A DNA stretch of 64,000 bases from Cryptomeria japonica. Lineage: Eukaryota > Streptophyta > Pinopsida > Cupressales > Cupressaceae. Made by a program: the position numbers and the translations under genes. The notes below the pieces were generated by a model that made no database searches, was not told the DNA's origin, and was given only the letters and a program-made list of their open reading frames with translations. Each line of letters starts with the position of its first letter. The first letter of the stretch is position 1. Where the stretch lies: contig NC_081411.1 in assembly GCF_030272615.1 (NCBI RefSeq), positions 835,688,136-835,752,135 of the forward strand. The letters run 5' to 3'. Of this stretch, positions 45,791 to 57,155 are shown in pieces.

Positions 45791-46871
45791 CCACCAGAGC
45801 AGGCCAAAAATGATCTAGTGAAAAATCCCCATGGGTTACCAGGGGTCGATATCCAATATCCTGGATGACATGCATTGAACCCTCATGAGGAAACTTAAGA
45901 CATTTATGAATCACTGAAAGGACCGCATCCATAGGAATCACCCAAGGAATGCCTAGTTTAACCCGAAATAGATCTAGTGTAGTCATGACAGGGAGGGTCC
46001 TCAAAGAGAACAGACTAGACCGTGCAACAAGAGTTAACACAATAGAAGCAACACAATGTGATGGAGGAAATGTAGAGAATATTGTATTATATCATGAAAA
46101 TCTATTACAATCTGTCGCTAACATGCGGTCTCACAAGATTTGGCACACATACTTGATTACATGCATGATCAATTACAATATATGGGCTCAAGCAAGAATG
46201 CGAGCCAACTTCGGACCTCCTAATCATATGATTCTTCTTCTATATTCTCCTAACTGACTTCTACATGCTTAATTAGATTGATTTATATGATCAAGAATTA
46301 TCTTCATCGGGCCAAGCTGAAACAAATGCCGATGAACAAGATGTAACGTGAAAACAACAAGGTCATCCTCCGCCAAGAGATCCTTTTATAAAATCCATAA
46401 AATTAAGTGCAGACCCAAGGGAAGGTCATCCACATGCCAAGGAATGTTGGAAAAAATGAACTGAAGCTCCATAAGCTATGAAAATGATCTGCAAGATTTG
46501 CCAATAGCATATAGGTCCAAGTGGTTTCGGTGTTCTAAGCTAGAAAACTGTCTCAGATTCCGGAAGTGATAGCTTGACGGAAAAAGATCCAAACGTCTCA
46601 CAAACTCAGGATAAGGTAGATGAACATGTCCAAAAACAAAATTTAGCTCTTCAAGATCCAATGAACAAATGCAAAGAACTACATAAAGAAATGCTAAAAC
46701 TACCAAAACAAGAAACAAAACTGAAAGAAAACATTTTTGGTTGATGCAAGATTGCCATGAACCAGGGATGCTCCTGCATCAAGATCTGATTCAGGAATTA
46801 GCACAAATATACAAGAAGAAGCCTTGGGTCCCATGAGGACCATCAAGGTAATTCTACCCAAAGGAGGGATA
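45791..46871 (-). pseudogene. D protease, C-terminal half
   Basis: The minus strand encodes GRITLMVLMGPKA next to the C insertion, and later KLGIPWVIPMDAVLSVIHKC followed by LKFPHEG. The second block matches the protease C-terminus of G (LLGRPWIHKMQA, KFPHEG). Frames between are broken. Confidence 0.6.
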
Positions 46872-46876
46872 GAAAA
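46872..46876. repeat. Target-site duplication of C, left copy (GAAAA)
   Basis: GAAAA abuts the LTR at 46877. The right copy is at 54208-54212. Confidence 0.88.
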
Positions 46877-48336
46877 TGATAACTCAATGATGAACAAATA
46901 GTACCAAACCGGTACTAAGAGGGGGGGGAGGTGAATCAGTACAAACAAAAACACATTCCTAAAACCGGTTTGTCAGCAAACACTGTGCTTTGGCAGACAA
47001 ACAGTAACACTAGTCTTAAACAGAGCACAACCAACAAAACCCAGAATAACTGAGACAAGCATAAACCGGTTGACACTTTTCTTTTCATACAATCTAATAC
47101 TTCATTTCCATTTCACCCTTGTGCATGAACGGGTAATCTATCATCATATATATATATAAACACCTAGATCAACATGATTTACCTTCAGACACAAATCACT
47201 TAAACCATCACATGAATAACACCACACATGACGCACATATTTTTCACGTGGAAACCCAACTGGGAAAAACCACGGTGGGGATGAATACCCACAAGCTATT
47301 TTTGAACTCTTTAGAAGTCTACTCTGTTAGGAGCCTTATCTGGTTAAAGATGTATACAATAGGTTCTATTAGGAACCAATCTTGTTAGGGATCACCTAGT
47401 TAAGGGATGGCTAGAATACTCGGTTAAGGGTTAAACCCTGTTAAAGGTTACCTTGTTAGAGGATTTCAAGAACTTAATGGTTTTGAGTGACCCTGTTAAA
47501 GGATTTATAATAAGCTGGTTAAAGCTACCCTGTTAAGGGATTTCCCAACTGTTGAAGTGGTTAGAGATCAACAGGTATTACAAAGATCTGGTAACAACAC
47601 TCAATGCCAATGCAGATCCACTTTAGCTCCTCTTCACCTTCTGCACTTACACTCTGTAGGTATCACTTCTCTCCTCTGGTCTAGCAAGAATCACATATCT
47701 CTTCACTTGGATACACACACACAACTTTTTCCAACAACCTCTAAAAGAAACACAACATCAACCTTATAGGAAACAGATAGGTCGGTAGCATAAACCCTAA
47801 ACCCTAAACCTATTAGGTTAAGCAAATCAAACGGTTCAATCCTGACTGTTGAGCACATTGCATCAAATGCAATAGTCTTGAATCGATCTCAAGACGTTCT
47901 CCATCATTCGTTTTCCATCTCTTTCATGGTGGCTGATAACTCATCATGCATTTTTTCCATTTATAGACTTCGCACATTCTTGAGGTAGAAAGGAACAATC
48001 TCCTTCATGCAAGATCCTTCACCTGCACGAGGCTAATTTGGCAACACGATCCGTTCTTTGTTAAAATGCTAACTCATCACACAAAGTCACCTGTTGAGTC
48101 ACACAGGCTTGAAGCACTTCAATCGGAAACCCTGAAGTTGAGGCTACCAACCAGTAATCATACAAAGCTTCCATGTACCAGTTCCCATATCCACATGCCG
48201 GTTCACCTTGAACAAACATACCGCTTCACAATGTTATACCGGTTCTCACATATACCCATTCTCTCTTCAGCATATTGACATCAATGATAACATACAATGT
48301 CATCATGTCCTCATACCAGTTCACATAATGGCAACA
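46877..48336 (-). repeat. 3' LTR of element C (left copy)
   Basis: Plus strand from TGATAACTCAATG to GGCAACA. Many CCGGT words here read CCAGT or CTAGT in the other LTR, and the reverse also occurs. It contains a G8 tract at 46921-46928 and AAACCCTA repeats at 47792-47810. Confidence 0.92.
47792..47810. repeat. Telomere-like AAACCCT repeats in the C LTR (left)
   Basis: AAACCCTAAACCCTAAACC. The equivalent stretch in the right LTR is at 53660-53677. This is a short telobox-like motif in an LTR, not a telomere. Confidence 0.7.
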
Positions 48337-48581
48337 ATCTCCCCCTTTGGCATTGATGGCAATATACAAAGATATCTCTTCGCTTCACATCTTCTCCCCC
48401 AATGTTTGTAGATATCTTCTCCACTTCACTTCTTCTCCCCCTTTGACAACAATGCCAAAGTGGAGGCACAAGCTTCCCTGTTCCATTATGCTGCTCCCCC
48501 TGAGGAGTAACATCCTTCAACACATCAATCCTGAATTTTTTTTTGATTATGCAATACCTGACTGATGTGGAGCATATACCT
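48337..48581 (-). other. 3' tail of C with polypurine tract and purine-tract copies
   Basis: On the plus strand the polypurine tract reads ATCTCCCCCTTTGG at 48337-48350, next to the LTR. Similar tracts are at 48391-48400, 48434-48450 and 48491-48500. Confidence 0.8.
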
Positions 48582-50120
48582 TTAGTTCACCTCCTGAAGG
48601 GGCAACACCCCTAATTCACCTCTTAAGTACATAAATGTAGCCTTTGGGAGAGGCTTGGTGAATATGTCTACTAACTGCTCCTTACTGGAAACATGTTCCA
48701 GTGTAATCTCTTTGTTCTGAACCTTTTCCCTCAAGAAATGATACTTAAGCTCAAAGTGCTTGGTTCTAGAATGTAAAACCGGATTCTTGGAGATGTTAAT
48801 TGCACTATTATTGTCACAAAATATACTTACTGGTTTAGATATAGGAACTTTGAAGCCATTTAATACATGCTTCATCCAAATTGTCTGAGTGCAATTCATG
48901 AAAGCTGCAACATACTCTGCTTCTGCTATAGACTAAGAGATACAACATTGCTTCTTACTCATCCATGAGACTAGTCTTCCACTGAGAAAGAATGCACCGT
49001 CAGTTGTGCTCTTTCGGTCATCCACATTACCTGCCCAATTAGCATCTGTGAATACTTTCAAGTTGAAATCCTTTCTATATGGATACCACAATCCATAATT
49101 AATAGTTCCCTTCAGATACCTAAGAATTCAATTGACTGCAACCAAGTGGGTTTCTCTTGGACTTTTCTGGAACCTTGCAGTAATGCCAACTGCATGTGCA
49201 ATATCTGGTCTGCTATGCACTACATAATGCAACTTACCAATCATTGATCAGTATTCCTTCTCATTAACCAATGCTGAGTCATCCTCTTTGGATAGTTTAA
49301 AACTAGTCACCATTGATGTACCAACCGGTTTGCTATCTTCCATGCCAAAGGTCTTCAACACCTCTTTGACATACTTGGACTGAGTGATAAAGATTCCATC
49401 TTTCATCTGCTGAATCTGCAGTCTAATGAAGAACTTAATCTCCCCTATGAGTGACATCTCAAACTCTTTCTTCATCTCATCTGCAAACTCATGACTCATC
49501 TTGTCATCTCCACCAAAGATAATGTCATCAACAAATACCTCACAGATCAGGATCTGATCTCCTTCAGATTTCAAGTAGATATTTCTATCTTTGCTTGTTC
49601 TCTTGAATCCAATCTTCACAAGATGGGAGTGCAGGCATTCATACCATGCTCTAGGTGCTTGCTTTAGATCATATAAGGCTTTATGTAGCCTACACATCAT
49701 GTCATCATTTTCAGATAGGGCAAACCCATCTGGTTACTCTATATACACCTCCTCTTCAAGTACACCATTTAGGAATGCAGATTTTACATCCATTTGATAT
49801 ACTTTGAATCCTTTAAAAGCTACATATGCAAGAAGCATACAAAATCCTTCCAATCTGGCTACAGGAGCAAAGGTTTCTCCATAGTCTTCTCCTTCTTCTT
49901 GGGCATATCCTTTACACACCAGTCTGGTTTTGTTTCTAATCACTATGCCATCCTCATTCAACTTATTTCTGAAAACCCATTTGGTACCGATGACATTTTT
50001 ATGCTCCGGTCTGAGTACCAAAGACCATGTACCATTTCTCTCTATCTAGTCAAGTTCCTCTTCCATTGCCTTGATCTAGTCTTCATCTTTATGTGCCTCT
50101 TTGAATGATTTAGGCTCAAA
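48582..50120 (-). pseudogene. C reverse transcriptase and RNase H (Copia type)
   Basis: On the minus strand, RVT_2 motifs appear in order: [46 protein letters not shown] and the catalytic VFVDDIIFGG. The RNase H follows with FTDANWAGNVDDRKS, AEAEYVAA and IFCDNNSAI, then the Copia-typical HSRTKHFELKYHFLRE and a last TKPLPK. It ends at the stop at 48582. Internal TAG stops replace glutamines or tryptophans, for example before PDGFALSE. Inactive but well preserved. Confidence 0.9.
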
Positions 50121-51390
50121 TTCAAAGATCATACATGAGTTTTCTCTGACCTTTCTTCTTGTAAGAATTCCTGCATCCTTATCTCCTATGATCTGCTTAG
50201 GATCATGATTCAGCTTGACATACCGAGGAATGGTCTTAACAGATTCCTCTTGCTTTTCTTCTCCATCCTCATCTCCATCAGTATTAGCATCTACATCTAC
50301 CGGTGTAGGAACACTGTTATTGGTACATGGTTGACTGGCAACTGGTTCCCAAAAGGTTACAATCAGTTCATTTACCGCTTGCTCACTGCCAGTTTCCTTA
50401 GTTTTCTCAGAGGTTTCGTCAACTCTCACATTGATGCTTTCCATAATTCTCTGAGTCCTATTATTGAAACACTTTAGAGCTTTTCTCTTGGTGGAATACC
50501 CTAGGAATATTCCCTCATCACATTTCACATCAAATTTGCTTTGGTGTTCGCTCCTCTTGATGTAACATTTTCTACCAAACAATCTAAAGTAGCTAACCAC
50601 GAGTGTCTTACTGGTCCAATACTCATAAGGAGTTTTATCCTTACTTTTCTTGATGAGTACCCAGTTCATTCTTTAGACTGCAGTGCTCACTGCTTCTCTC
50701 CAAACGGTGTGAGCAACCTTTCCTTGAATCAACATTGTTCTTGCTACTTCAACCACAGTCTGATTATTCCTCTACTAGGCCATTCTACTGTGGAGTCTTA
50801 TGGGCAGACAATTGCCTCTTGATGCCATATTCTTCATAGTACTTGTTGAATTCATCAGAAGTGAATTCCCCTCCTTGATCAATTCTAAGGCACTTGATCC
50901 TTTTACCGCTTTCCTTCTCCACTAATGCTCTGAAAGCTTTGAACTTTCCAAAAGCTTCAGACTTATCTTTCAAGAATGTGACCCACATCAATCTTGAGAA
51001 GTCATAAGTGAGAATCATGAAGTACCTATCACCCTACACACTCCTAGTTTTCATAGGACCACACAAATCAGTATGCACAAGATCAAGTAAATTGTTAGCA
51101 GTGAAAGGTTTACCTTTAAAGGTTAAGGAAGATATTTTCCCTAGTTGACACTCTCTGCACAAGGTATTTTCTGGTTTGCTCAGCACCGACAACCCTCTAA
51201 ATGCCTTGATCTTATTGGTCTTCATAATGTTATCAAAGTTTACATGGTAGAGTCTCCTATGCCATATCCAACTGTTATCGAACTTGGCCATAAGACATGT
51301 ACTGATATTTGCATTCAGCTGAAATAGGTTACCTTTGGTCTGCATGCCGATGGCCACCAATTCACCATTCTTTCCTTTGATTCTGCACAC
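50121..51390 (-). pseudogene. C integrase
   Basis: The GAG-pre-integrase region has WIWHRRLYHVNFDNI and LCRECQLGK. The catalytic core has LVHTDLCGPM, FSRLMWVTFLKDKSEAF, LRIDQGGEFTSDEF and, after a stop, NGLVEE, so the D, D, E triad positions are kept. The C-terminal region has KTPYEYW and GIFLGYSTKRKAL, typical of Copia integrases. TAG stops occur where PQQNG is expected. Confidence 0.88.
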
Positions 51391-51780
51391 TCCATTATTG
51401 AATTCCAGAGTGAGACCACTATTATTTAGCTAGGCAACACTCAGAAGGTTGTGTCTGAGATCATCAACCCAATACACATTGTCAGCACTACTCTTTCCAT
51501 TCAGAGAGATGGACCCTCTGCCTTTGACCATACATGGTGCATCATTACCAAAACAAACCAAACCACCATCATACTCTTCCAAGGATAGAAACTTGCTCCG
51601 GTCACCAGTCATATGGTGATAACAACCACTGTCAATAATCCACTCATTGGAATTATCAAAGCAAAGAGACAAGAGCCTTCTTGTCTGACACATTTTTCTT
51701 GACATCAACAAACATAATATCTTCATTTTCTTCATCCTCTGATTCCTCATCTGTGACACCTTCATCAACTACCACAAAAC
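51391..51780 (-). pseudogene. C protease
   Basis: NEWIIDSGCYHHMTGDRSKF is the Copia-type aspartic protease active site (D-S-G). It is followed by CFGNDAPCMVKGRG and VYWVDDLRHNLLSV. It opens the pol part of the polyprotein. Confidence 0.85.
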
Positions 51781-52676
51781 AGTTTCTTTGGTTTCCTCCT
51801 TTGAATTTCTTGAACCTTTCTAGTTTGTCCTTGTTGTCACCATTATGACAGTTTACAACAATATGTCCTATCCGATTACAAGAAAATCATTTCAAAGGGA
51901 GCTTACCTCTATATTTACCGGTTCCTTTAGGAAGTTTCCTAGCAAGAAGAGCTTCAAATTCCATCAGAATCTCCTCATCATCCATTTCTCTGCTCTATCT
52001 TGGTTCGCCATTGGTGCTTGCTTCTTTTCCTTTTCTGGATGGTACAGTAGAAGCTTTAAAGCTGATTCAATCTTTTGAATATTGCCATCAAAACTATTTA
52101 GCTCATAGGCTATCAACTTTGCAATGATGGAGTCTAGGGATACCTTAGTCTTGTCTATTGATTTAAGTCCTAAATAGCAGCAACTCTTATTACATAGACC
52201 GGTAATAAGGATCTTGGAACTTTGCTTACCATAGTGGAATCTTCCATTTTACCACCTGCACTCTTGATATCTCTGACAACAGTTTTGATTCTTATTCCAT
52301 ACTGTTGAATGGTCTCACCTTCAACCATCCACATGTCTTCAAACTTCCCTCTAAGGCTTTCTTCCTTAGCTTGTTTTACATGCTCACCACCACCATAGAT
52401 ATTTTCAAGAGTATCCCATACTTCTTTGGGATTTACTTTATCTTGGACATCAATAAATTCAATGTCAGTTAAACTACTAATTAGGGCTTCCATGACTTGC
52501 CCATTCTCCTGCATCTCTCTCTTTTGGTCATCAGCGAGAGTACCAGTAGGGGCAACATAAGCATTCTCAACATAGCTCTAGTGTTGAGCACCCATGCTTC
52601 TGATGTATATCTTCATTTTGTCTTTCCATATATTGAAATTATCTTTGTTGAACTTTGGACCTTCCCTCTTCATCAT
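51781..52676 (-). pseudogene. C gag (UBN2 type)
   Basis: ATG at 52676 (minus). Motifs include WKDKMKIYIRSMG, KEVWDTLENIYGG, LRGKFEDMWMVEGETI and QQYGIRIKTVVRDI, as in UBN2 gag proteins. Single-base shifts near 52,175 and 52,045 and a TAG in place of the Trp after AQH break it. The zinc knuckle near 51,850-51,890 reads FSCNRIGHIVVNC, with the first Cys replaced by a TGA stop. Confidence 0.85.
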
Positions 52677-52733
52677 TAGACTGGGATCTTTTCCTCAAGC
52701 GATTAAGCTTATAACATAGAGGACCTGGAGGAT

Positions 52734-52745
52734 GCTCTGATACCA
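52734..52745 (-). other. Primer-binding site of element C (initiator Met)
   Basis: Minus-strand TGGTATCAGAGC is a perfect initiator-Met site, two bases inside the 5' LTR. Confidence 0.92.
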
Positions 52746-52747
52746 AT

Positions 52748-54207
52748 TGATAACTCAATGATGAACGGATAGTACCAAACTAGTACTGAGAGGGGGGGGT
52801 GAATCAATACAAACAAAAACACATTCCTAAAATCAATTTGTCAATAGACACTATGCTTTGGCAGACAAACAGTAACACCAATCTTAAATAGAGTACAACT
52901 GGCAAAACCCAGAATAACTGAGACAAGCATAAACCGGTTGACACTTTTCTTTTCATACAATCTAATACTTCATTTCCATTTCACCCTAGTGCATGAACAG
53001 GTAATCTATCATCAAATATATATATAAACACCTAGATCAACATGATTTACCTTCAGACACAAATCACTTAAACCATCACATGAATAACACCACACATGAC
53101 ACACAAATTTTTCACGTGGAAACCCAACTAGGAAAAACCATGATGGGGATGAATACCCACAAGCTGTTTTTGAACTCTTTAGAAGTTCGCTCTATTAGGA
53201 GCCTTGTCCAATTAAAGACTGATACAATAGGTTCTGTTAGAAACCGATCCTGTTAGGGATCACCCGGTTAAGGGATGACTAGAATACCCGATTAAGGGTT
53301 AAACCCTATTAAAGATTACCTTGTTAGAGGATTTCAAGAACTCAATGGTTTTGATTCACCCTATTAAAGGATTTACAGTAAGCCGGTTAAAGCTACCCTA
53401 TTAAGGGATTTCCCAACTATTGAAGTGGTTAGAGATCAATAGGTATTACAAAGATCTGGTAACAACATTCAATGCCAATGCAGATCCACTTTAGCTCCTC
53501 TTCACCTTCTGCACTTACGCTCTATAGGTATCACTTCTCTCCTCTGGTTTGGCAAGAATCACATATCTCTTCACTTGGATACACACACACAACTTTTGCC
53601 AACAACCTCTGAAAGAAACACAACATCGACCTTATAGGAAACAGATAGGTCAGTAGCATAAACCCTAAACCCTAAACTTATTAGGTTAAGTAATTCAAAC
53701 AGTTCAGTCCTGACTGTTGAGCACATTGCATCAAATGCAACAGTCTTGAATCGATCTCAAGATGTTCTCCATCATTTATTTTCCATCACTTTCATGGCAG
53801 CTGATAACCCATCACACGTTTTTGCCATTTACAGACTTCACACATTCCTGAGGTAGAAAGGAACAATCTCCTTCATGCAAGATCCTTCACGCACACAAGG
53901 CTGGCGTGGAAACATGATCTATTCTTTGTTATAATGATAACTCATCACACAAAGTCACCTGTTGAGTCACACAGGCTTGAAGCACTTCAACCGGAAACCC
54001 TGAAGTTGAGACTACCAACCAGTAGTCATACAAAGCTTCCATGTACCAGTTCCCATATCCACATGCCAGTTCACCTTGAACTAACATACCACTTCACAAT
54101 GTTATACCGCTTCTCACATATACCGGTTCTCTCTTCTTCAGCATATTGACATCAATGACAACATACAATGTCATCATGTCCTCATACCGGTTCACATAAT
54201 GCCAACA
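52748..54207 (-). repeat. 5' LTR of element C (right copy)
   Basis: Plus strand from TGATAACTCAATG to GCCAACA. A G8 tract at 52792-52799 lies between arms that pair as GTAYTGA and TCAGTAC on the minus strand. Confidence 0.92.
53660..53677. repeat. Telomere-like AAACCCT repeats in the C LTR (right)
   Basis: AAACCCTAAACCCTAAAC, matching the left LTR. Confidence 0.7.
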
Positions 54208-54212
54208 GAAAA
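54208..54212. repeat. Target-site duplication of C, right copy (GAAAA)
   Basis: Matches 46872-46876. The protease frame of D resumes beyond it. Confidence 0.88.
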
Positions 54213-54430
54213 ATCGTCATGCGTCCTCAGATTTGCTCGACATTAATATGTAGGTCCATGCTTTCTGTTCACAAATAAAGTCTCCTTCGTAATGACATCA
54301 ACTCTGCATGATGGGTCAACCATCACACTCATGATAATTTGACCATTCAATTTAGTAGGGATGTATAGGGAGCAGGCTCTTAGTAATATAGGGCATCCAG
54401 AGGGGTGAATGATAATGATAGATCAGACAC
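54213..54430 (-). pseudogene. D protease, N-terminal half with active-site region
   Basis: The minus strand encodes LYIPTKLNGQIIMSVMVDPS and then RVDVITKETLF, the expected layout of a gypsy retropepsin, with D-P-S in place of D-S/T-G. The reading continues in 45,791-46,871 on the other side of C. Confidence 0.6.
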
Positions 54431-55064
54431 CTTCTCCTTATAAATGGGAGGCAAACAAATAGGAGTGATGGTGGCCATGTTCACAAATGGACCATCATCT
54501 GAAGGAGGATTTGATGTAGAAATGAAATTTGCTGAATGTAGGGGAAATAGATCAGTGTAGATCTACAAATCCCTGTTAATCTTATCAACACATTTGTTTG
54601 ATTTATGCTTCTGCGCGTCAATTGTAATCACACAACTGTCAATTTGGTCTTGGATAATATTCTGAAGATGATAACATCACTTAGTATTATGACTAGGTAC
54701 ACGATGATAATGACAAAATTTTGACCCATCGTACCAATGTGGGTAGTGTCTGTTGTCCAGGAACGGTCGAACCTCGAGAAGGGTAATCAGATTATCTTTT
54801 ATTAATTATTGCATTATGCTTAGGTAAGAGTCATTTAATTTAGTGAAGACTATTGTATTGTGGTTCCTATGGGACAACCACAACATTAGCTACAACATTG
54901 TTCTTTCTAGACCCTTCTGTGGACGTGCTTGTGAAAGACCCACCGTGAGAGTTCGAAGTAGAATCTTCAAATTGGGTCATGGTGTGCTGGTAATCCACGA
55001 GTGCATAACCATGACTTGGTAATTTGTGAGTGCATAACACATTTTAGAAAAGTTTTGATAATGA
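54431..55064 (-). pseudogene. D gag C-terminal part with CCHC-like finger
   Basis: Broken frames. At 54,620-54,750 the minus strand gives WYDGSKFCHYHRVPSHNTK, a stop, then CYHLQNIIQDQIDS. This is the same C-x-x-H...H...C finger as in G and E, in the same position relative to the protease. Confidence 0.6.
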
Positions 55065-56250
55065 TTAAGGAATAGTTTCTCCCTTAATATCGACTGCTGT
55101 ACCAATGAACATCCTCTGCAGATCGCTATCTAGCAAGGCAAAGATGATCCTAGTAGAGATTGACTGATATCTTAATATAAAGTTCATGACCTGTTCATTG
55201 GGTTTCTTCTTACAGTGAACAAGGTCAGTGATGGTGACCCTGCTGTCAATGTTAGCCTGAAACTGTCTAAGAAATAGATCCATGAGTTGTTTAAAGGTAT
55301 GAATGGAATGTTTTGGAAAGGAGCTATAACACTCTAGCATATTTCCCTTAAGGGATAGTGAGAATAGTTTGAGCAACACAAAGTCTAGGTTTTGGTAATT
55401 TCTACACATGGTCATGAAAGAATCAATGAGCACATTAGGGTCCCCATCACCATTGAACCTATCAAGATTCAATGATTCAAATGCAAGAGGAAGAATGGTG
55501 TTTAGGGTAGTGATGTCAAGGGGACTCTTCCTATAATATGTAGGCATAGATGATTAACCAGAAGCAGAGGCCAAGTTTGTGAGTTTTAAGTGTAACTGCC
55601 CCATGTTTTGTAAGATAGTGTTCAAGACAAGATTAGTAGGCGGAGGGGGCGGAGGTAGACTAGATGCACCACCACCTTGACCACCACCTCTAAGAGAACC
55701 AATGCCACTAACAAAGGCAATACTAGTGTTAACCATAGAGATATGAGCCACAACAGAGGGGGAGGTTGAGCTACTAAACATACTCATATAACCTAAGGGA
55801 GTGAATGAGGCATTAAAGCTTGGAATAGTAGAATCCACCATGTGCATGTTCAATGCCAATATGTCAATATTGATCTAAGAAATAGAGGCTTCAAACTGAC
55901 TATCCTAAGGGGGTGCATCTACCATGGGTACATGACTTTTGACAATCACAGATAATACCCTCAACATCTCTAAACCTTTCTTATTTGAGATAAGCATGTC
56001 TCTCAAAGTGTTGACTATATTACTAGCTTGAGGGAGGACATTCTCCCGATTAAGGCACCCTTTGAAATCTCTTGGGTTCTTCTCTAGAGATTGAATCTAG
56101 TCATGGTCAATAGTGACAACAAAATCATGGTTAACAAGAGGAGGAGAAGGCAACGAAGAGTTTGTCGGGGAGTTGCTTCGAAAAATAGCAGCTAATAAGG
56201 CTCCCATGAAAGGTATCTGGAGAGTATAATAGGGGAAAGGCTTGCTTGAG
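55065..56250 (-). pseudogene. D gag core (Retrotrans_gag type)
   Basis: The minus-strand frame 55065-55547 has LNLDRFNGDGDPNVLIDSF, FKQLMDLFLRQFQA and KPNEQVMNFILRYQ, typical of the gypsy gag core. It continues in the same frame across one TAA into a Gly/Pro-rich N-terminal stretch (55554-55859). Further upstream are only short fragments. Confidence 0.75.
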
Positions 56251-56580
56251 TTAGGCATAGGGGTTTTGATCATTACATTGGGTAGAGGGAGGATTTGTAA
56301 TGATTCGGAGAGAAAATCAGTCTAAATATCCTCCTATGACAATTTAGGTCATAAAGCTCATAGATAAGCCTTGCGACGCTGAGACCACACTACAGGGACA
56401 CAAAGGGTTTTGTATTCTAATGAAGTTTGCTAAATAGAAAATAAAGAAATGAATGCAAATGCTAAAACAAAGATGCAAACTATGTTCTTTTTTTTTAAAA
56501 TTATATTTTAAATCTTAATTGTATGCAATTAACTAAATGATGCAAAAAGAAAATTGGCTTCATGTCAAGTTCATTAGAAT
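56251..56580 (-). other. Sequence upstream of D gag, no gene seen
   Basis: AT-rich near 56,440-56,540 with a T9-A4 stretch. It probably belongs to the D leader up to the truncated end of B. Confidence 0.4.
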
Positions 56581-56599
56581 GTAGAGGAGGAAAGGTTGG

Positions 56600-57155
56600 C
56601 CACACACAAAAAGAAAAATCCCCCTTAGCAATCGGATGCCATTACAAAAATGAAATCATTAGTCCCCCTTAACAGTACATACAAATTATACAAAATTTTG
56701 ACTGGACTCTTAACTATTTCTACTCCCCCTTTGACAACAATGCCAAATAAAGAAGTAAAATACATACATTACATCAAAATTTGTCAGCAAAACTGCATCT
56801 ATATATAAAAATAAAAGTGTTAAGGTCTTTACAATGCAATTATCAAGAAAATATCACTGTAATGAAACTTCAATTGCTTAAGATCAATGTCCCATGTTTC
56901 CAACAGTATCTTGGTAATCTCAACATGTGTCAAGATCTATGCTACAAATGCCTCCATAGCATCAACTATACTCATCTTAGGAGTAGCCAAAATTGCCTCT
57001 GACTCCTTGAATTCTCTCTAAAGAATATCTACTTTCAAAAGTAGCTAAATCTGGAGTTCGTTCAGTGATCTAACCTGTTTCACTTGCTCATGTTCACAAA
57101 GTTCTAATTGGTGTTGTAGATCAACAACCTTTTTACCAAAAGTGATCACTGAGTC
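56600..57155 (-). other. 3' tail of B
   Basis: End of the ORF2 remnant and non-coding tail. Minus-strand AAAGGGGGAGTAG at about 56,722-56,734 corresponds to the internal purine tract at 15226 in A. Further GGGGGA tracts follow before the break. Confidence 0.6.

Larger units (their letters stand above)
46877..54207 (-). mobile_element. Element C: full-length Ty1/Copia retrotransposon
   Basis: Two LTRs of 1,460 bp, a perfect initiator-Met primer site, a polypurine tract, and gag, protease, integrase, RT and RNase H in the Copia order on the minus strand. GAAAA flanks both ends. The LTR 3' end has a G/C-rich hairpin like those of A and B, and the 3' tail has serial polypurine-like tracts. These traits and the AAAGGGGGAGA tract are familiar from SIRE/Maximus-like Copia elements, but I do not assign a lineage firmly. 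It interrupts the protease of D. Confidence 0.92.
43111..56560 (-). mobile_element. Element D: Ty3/gypsy retrotransposon split by C and probably by E
   Basis: On the minus strand, gag (about 55.0-56.2 kb), a CCHC-like finger (54,660-54,740), and a protease whose two halves lie on either side of Copia element C (54.2-54.4 kb and 45.8-46.87 kb) are followed by a linker down to 43.1 kb. No RT is seen, so it probably continues left of E, outside the window. Neither LTR is identified. Membership of the Tat/Athila branch is suggested by the gag finger, which resembles those of E and G. Confidence 0.6.
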
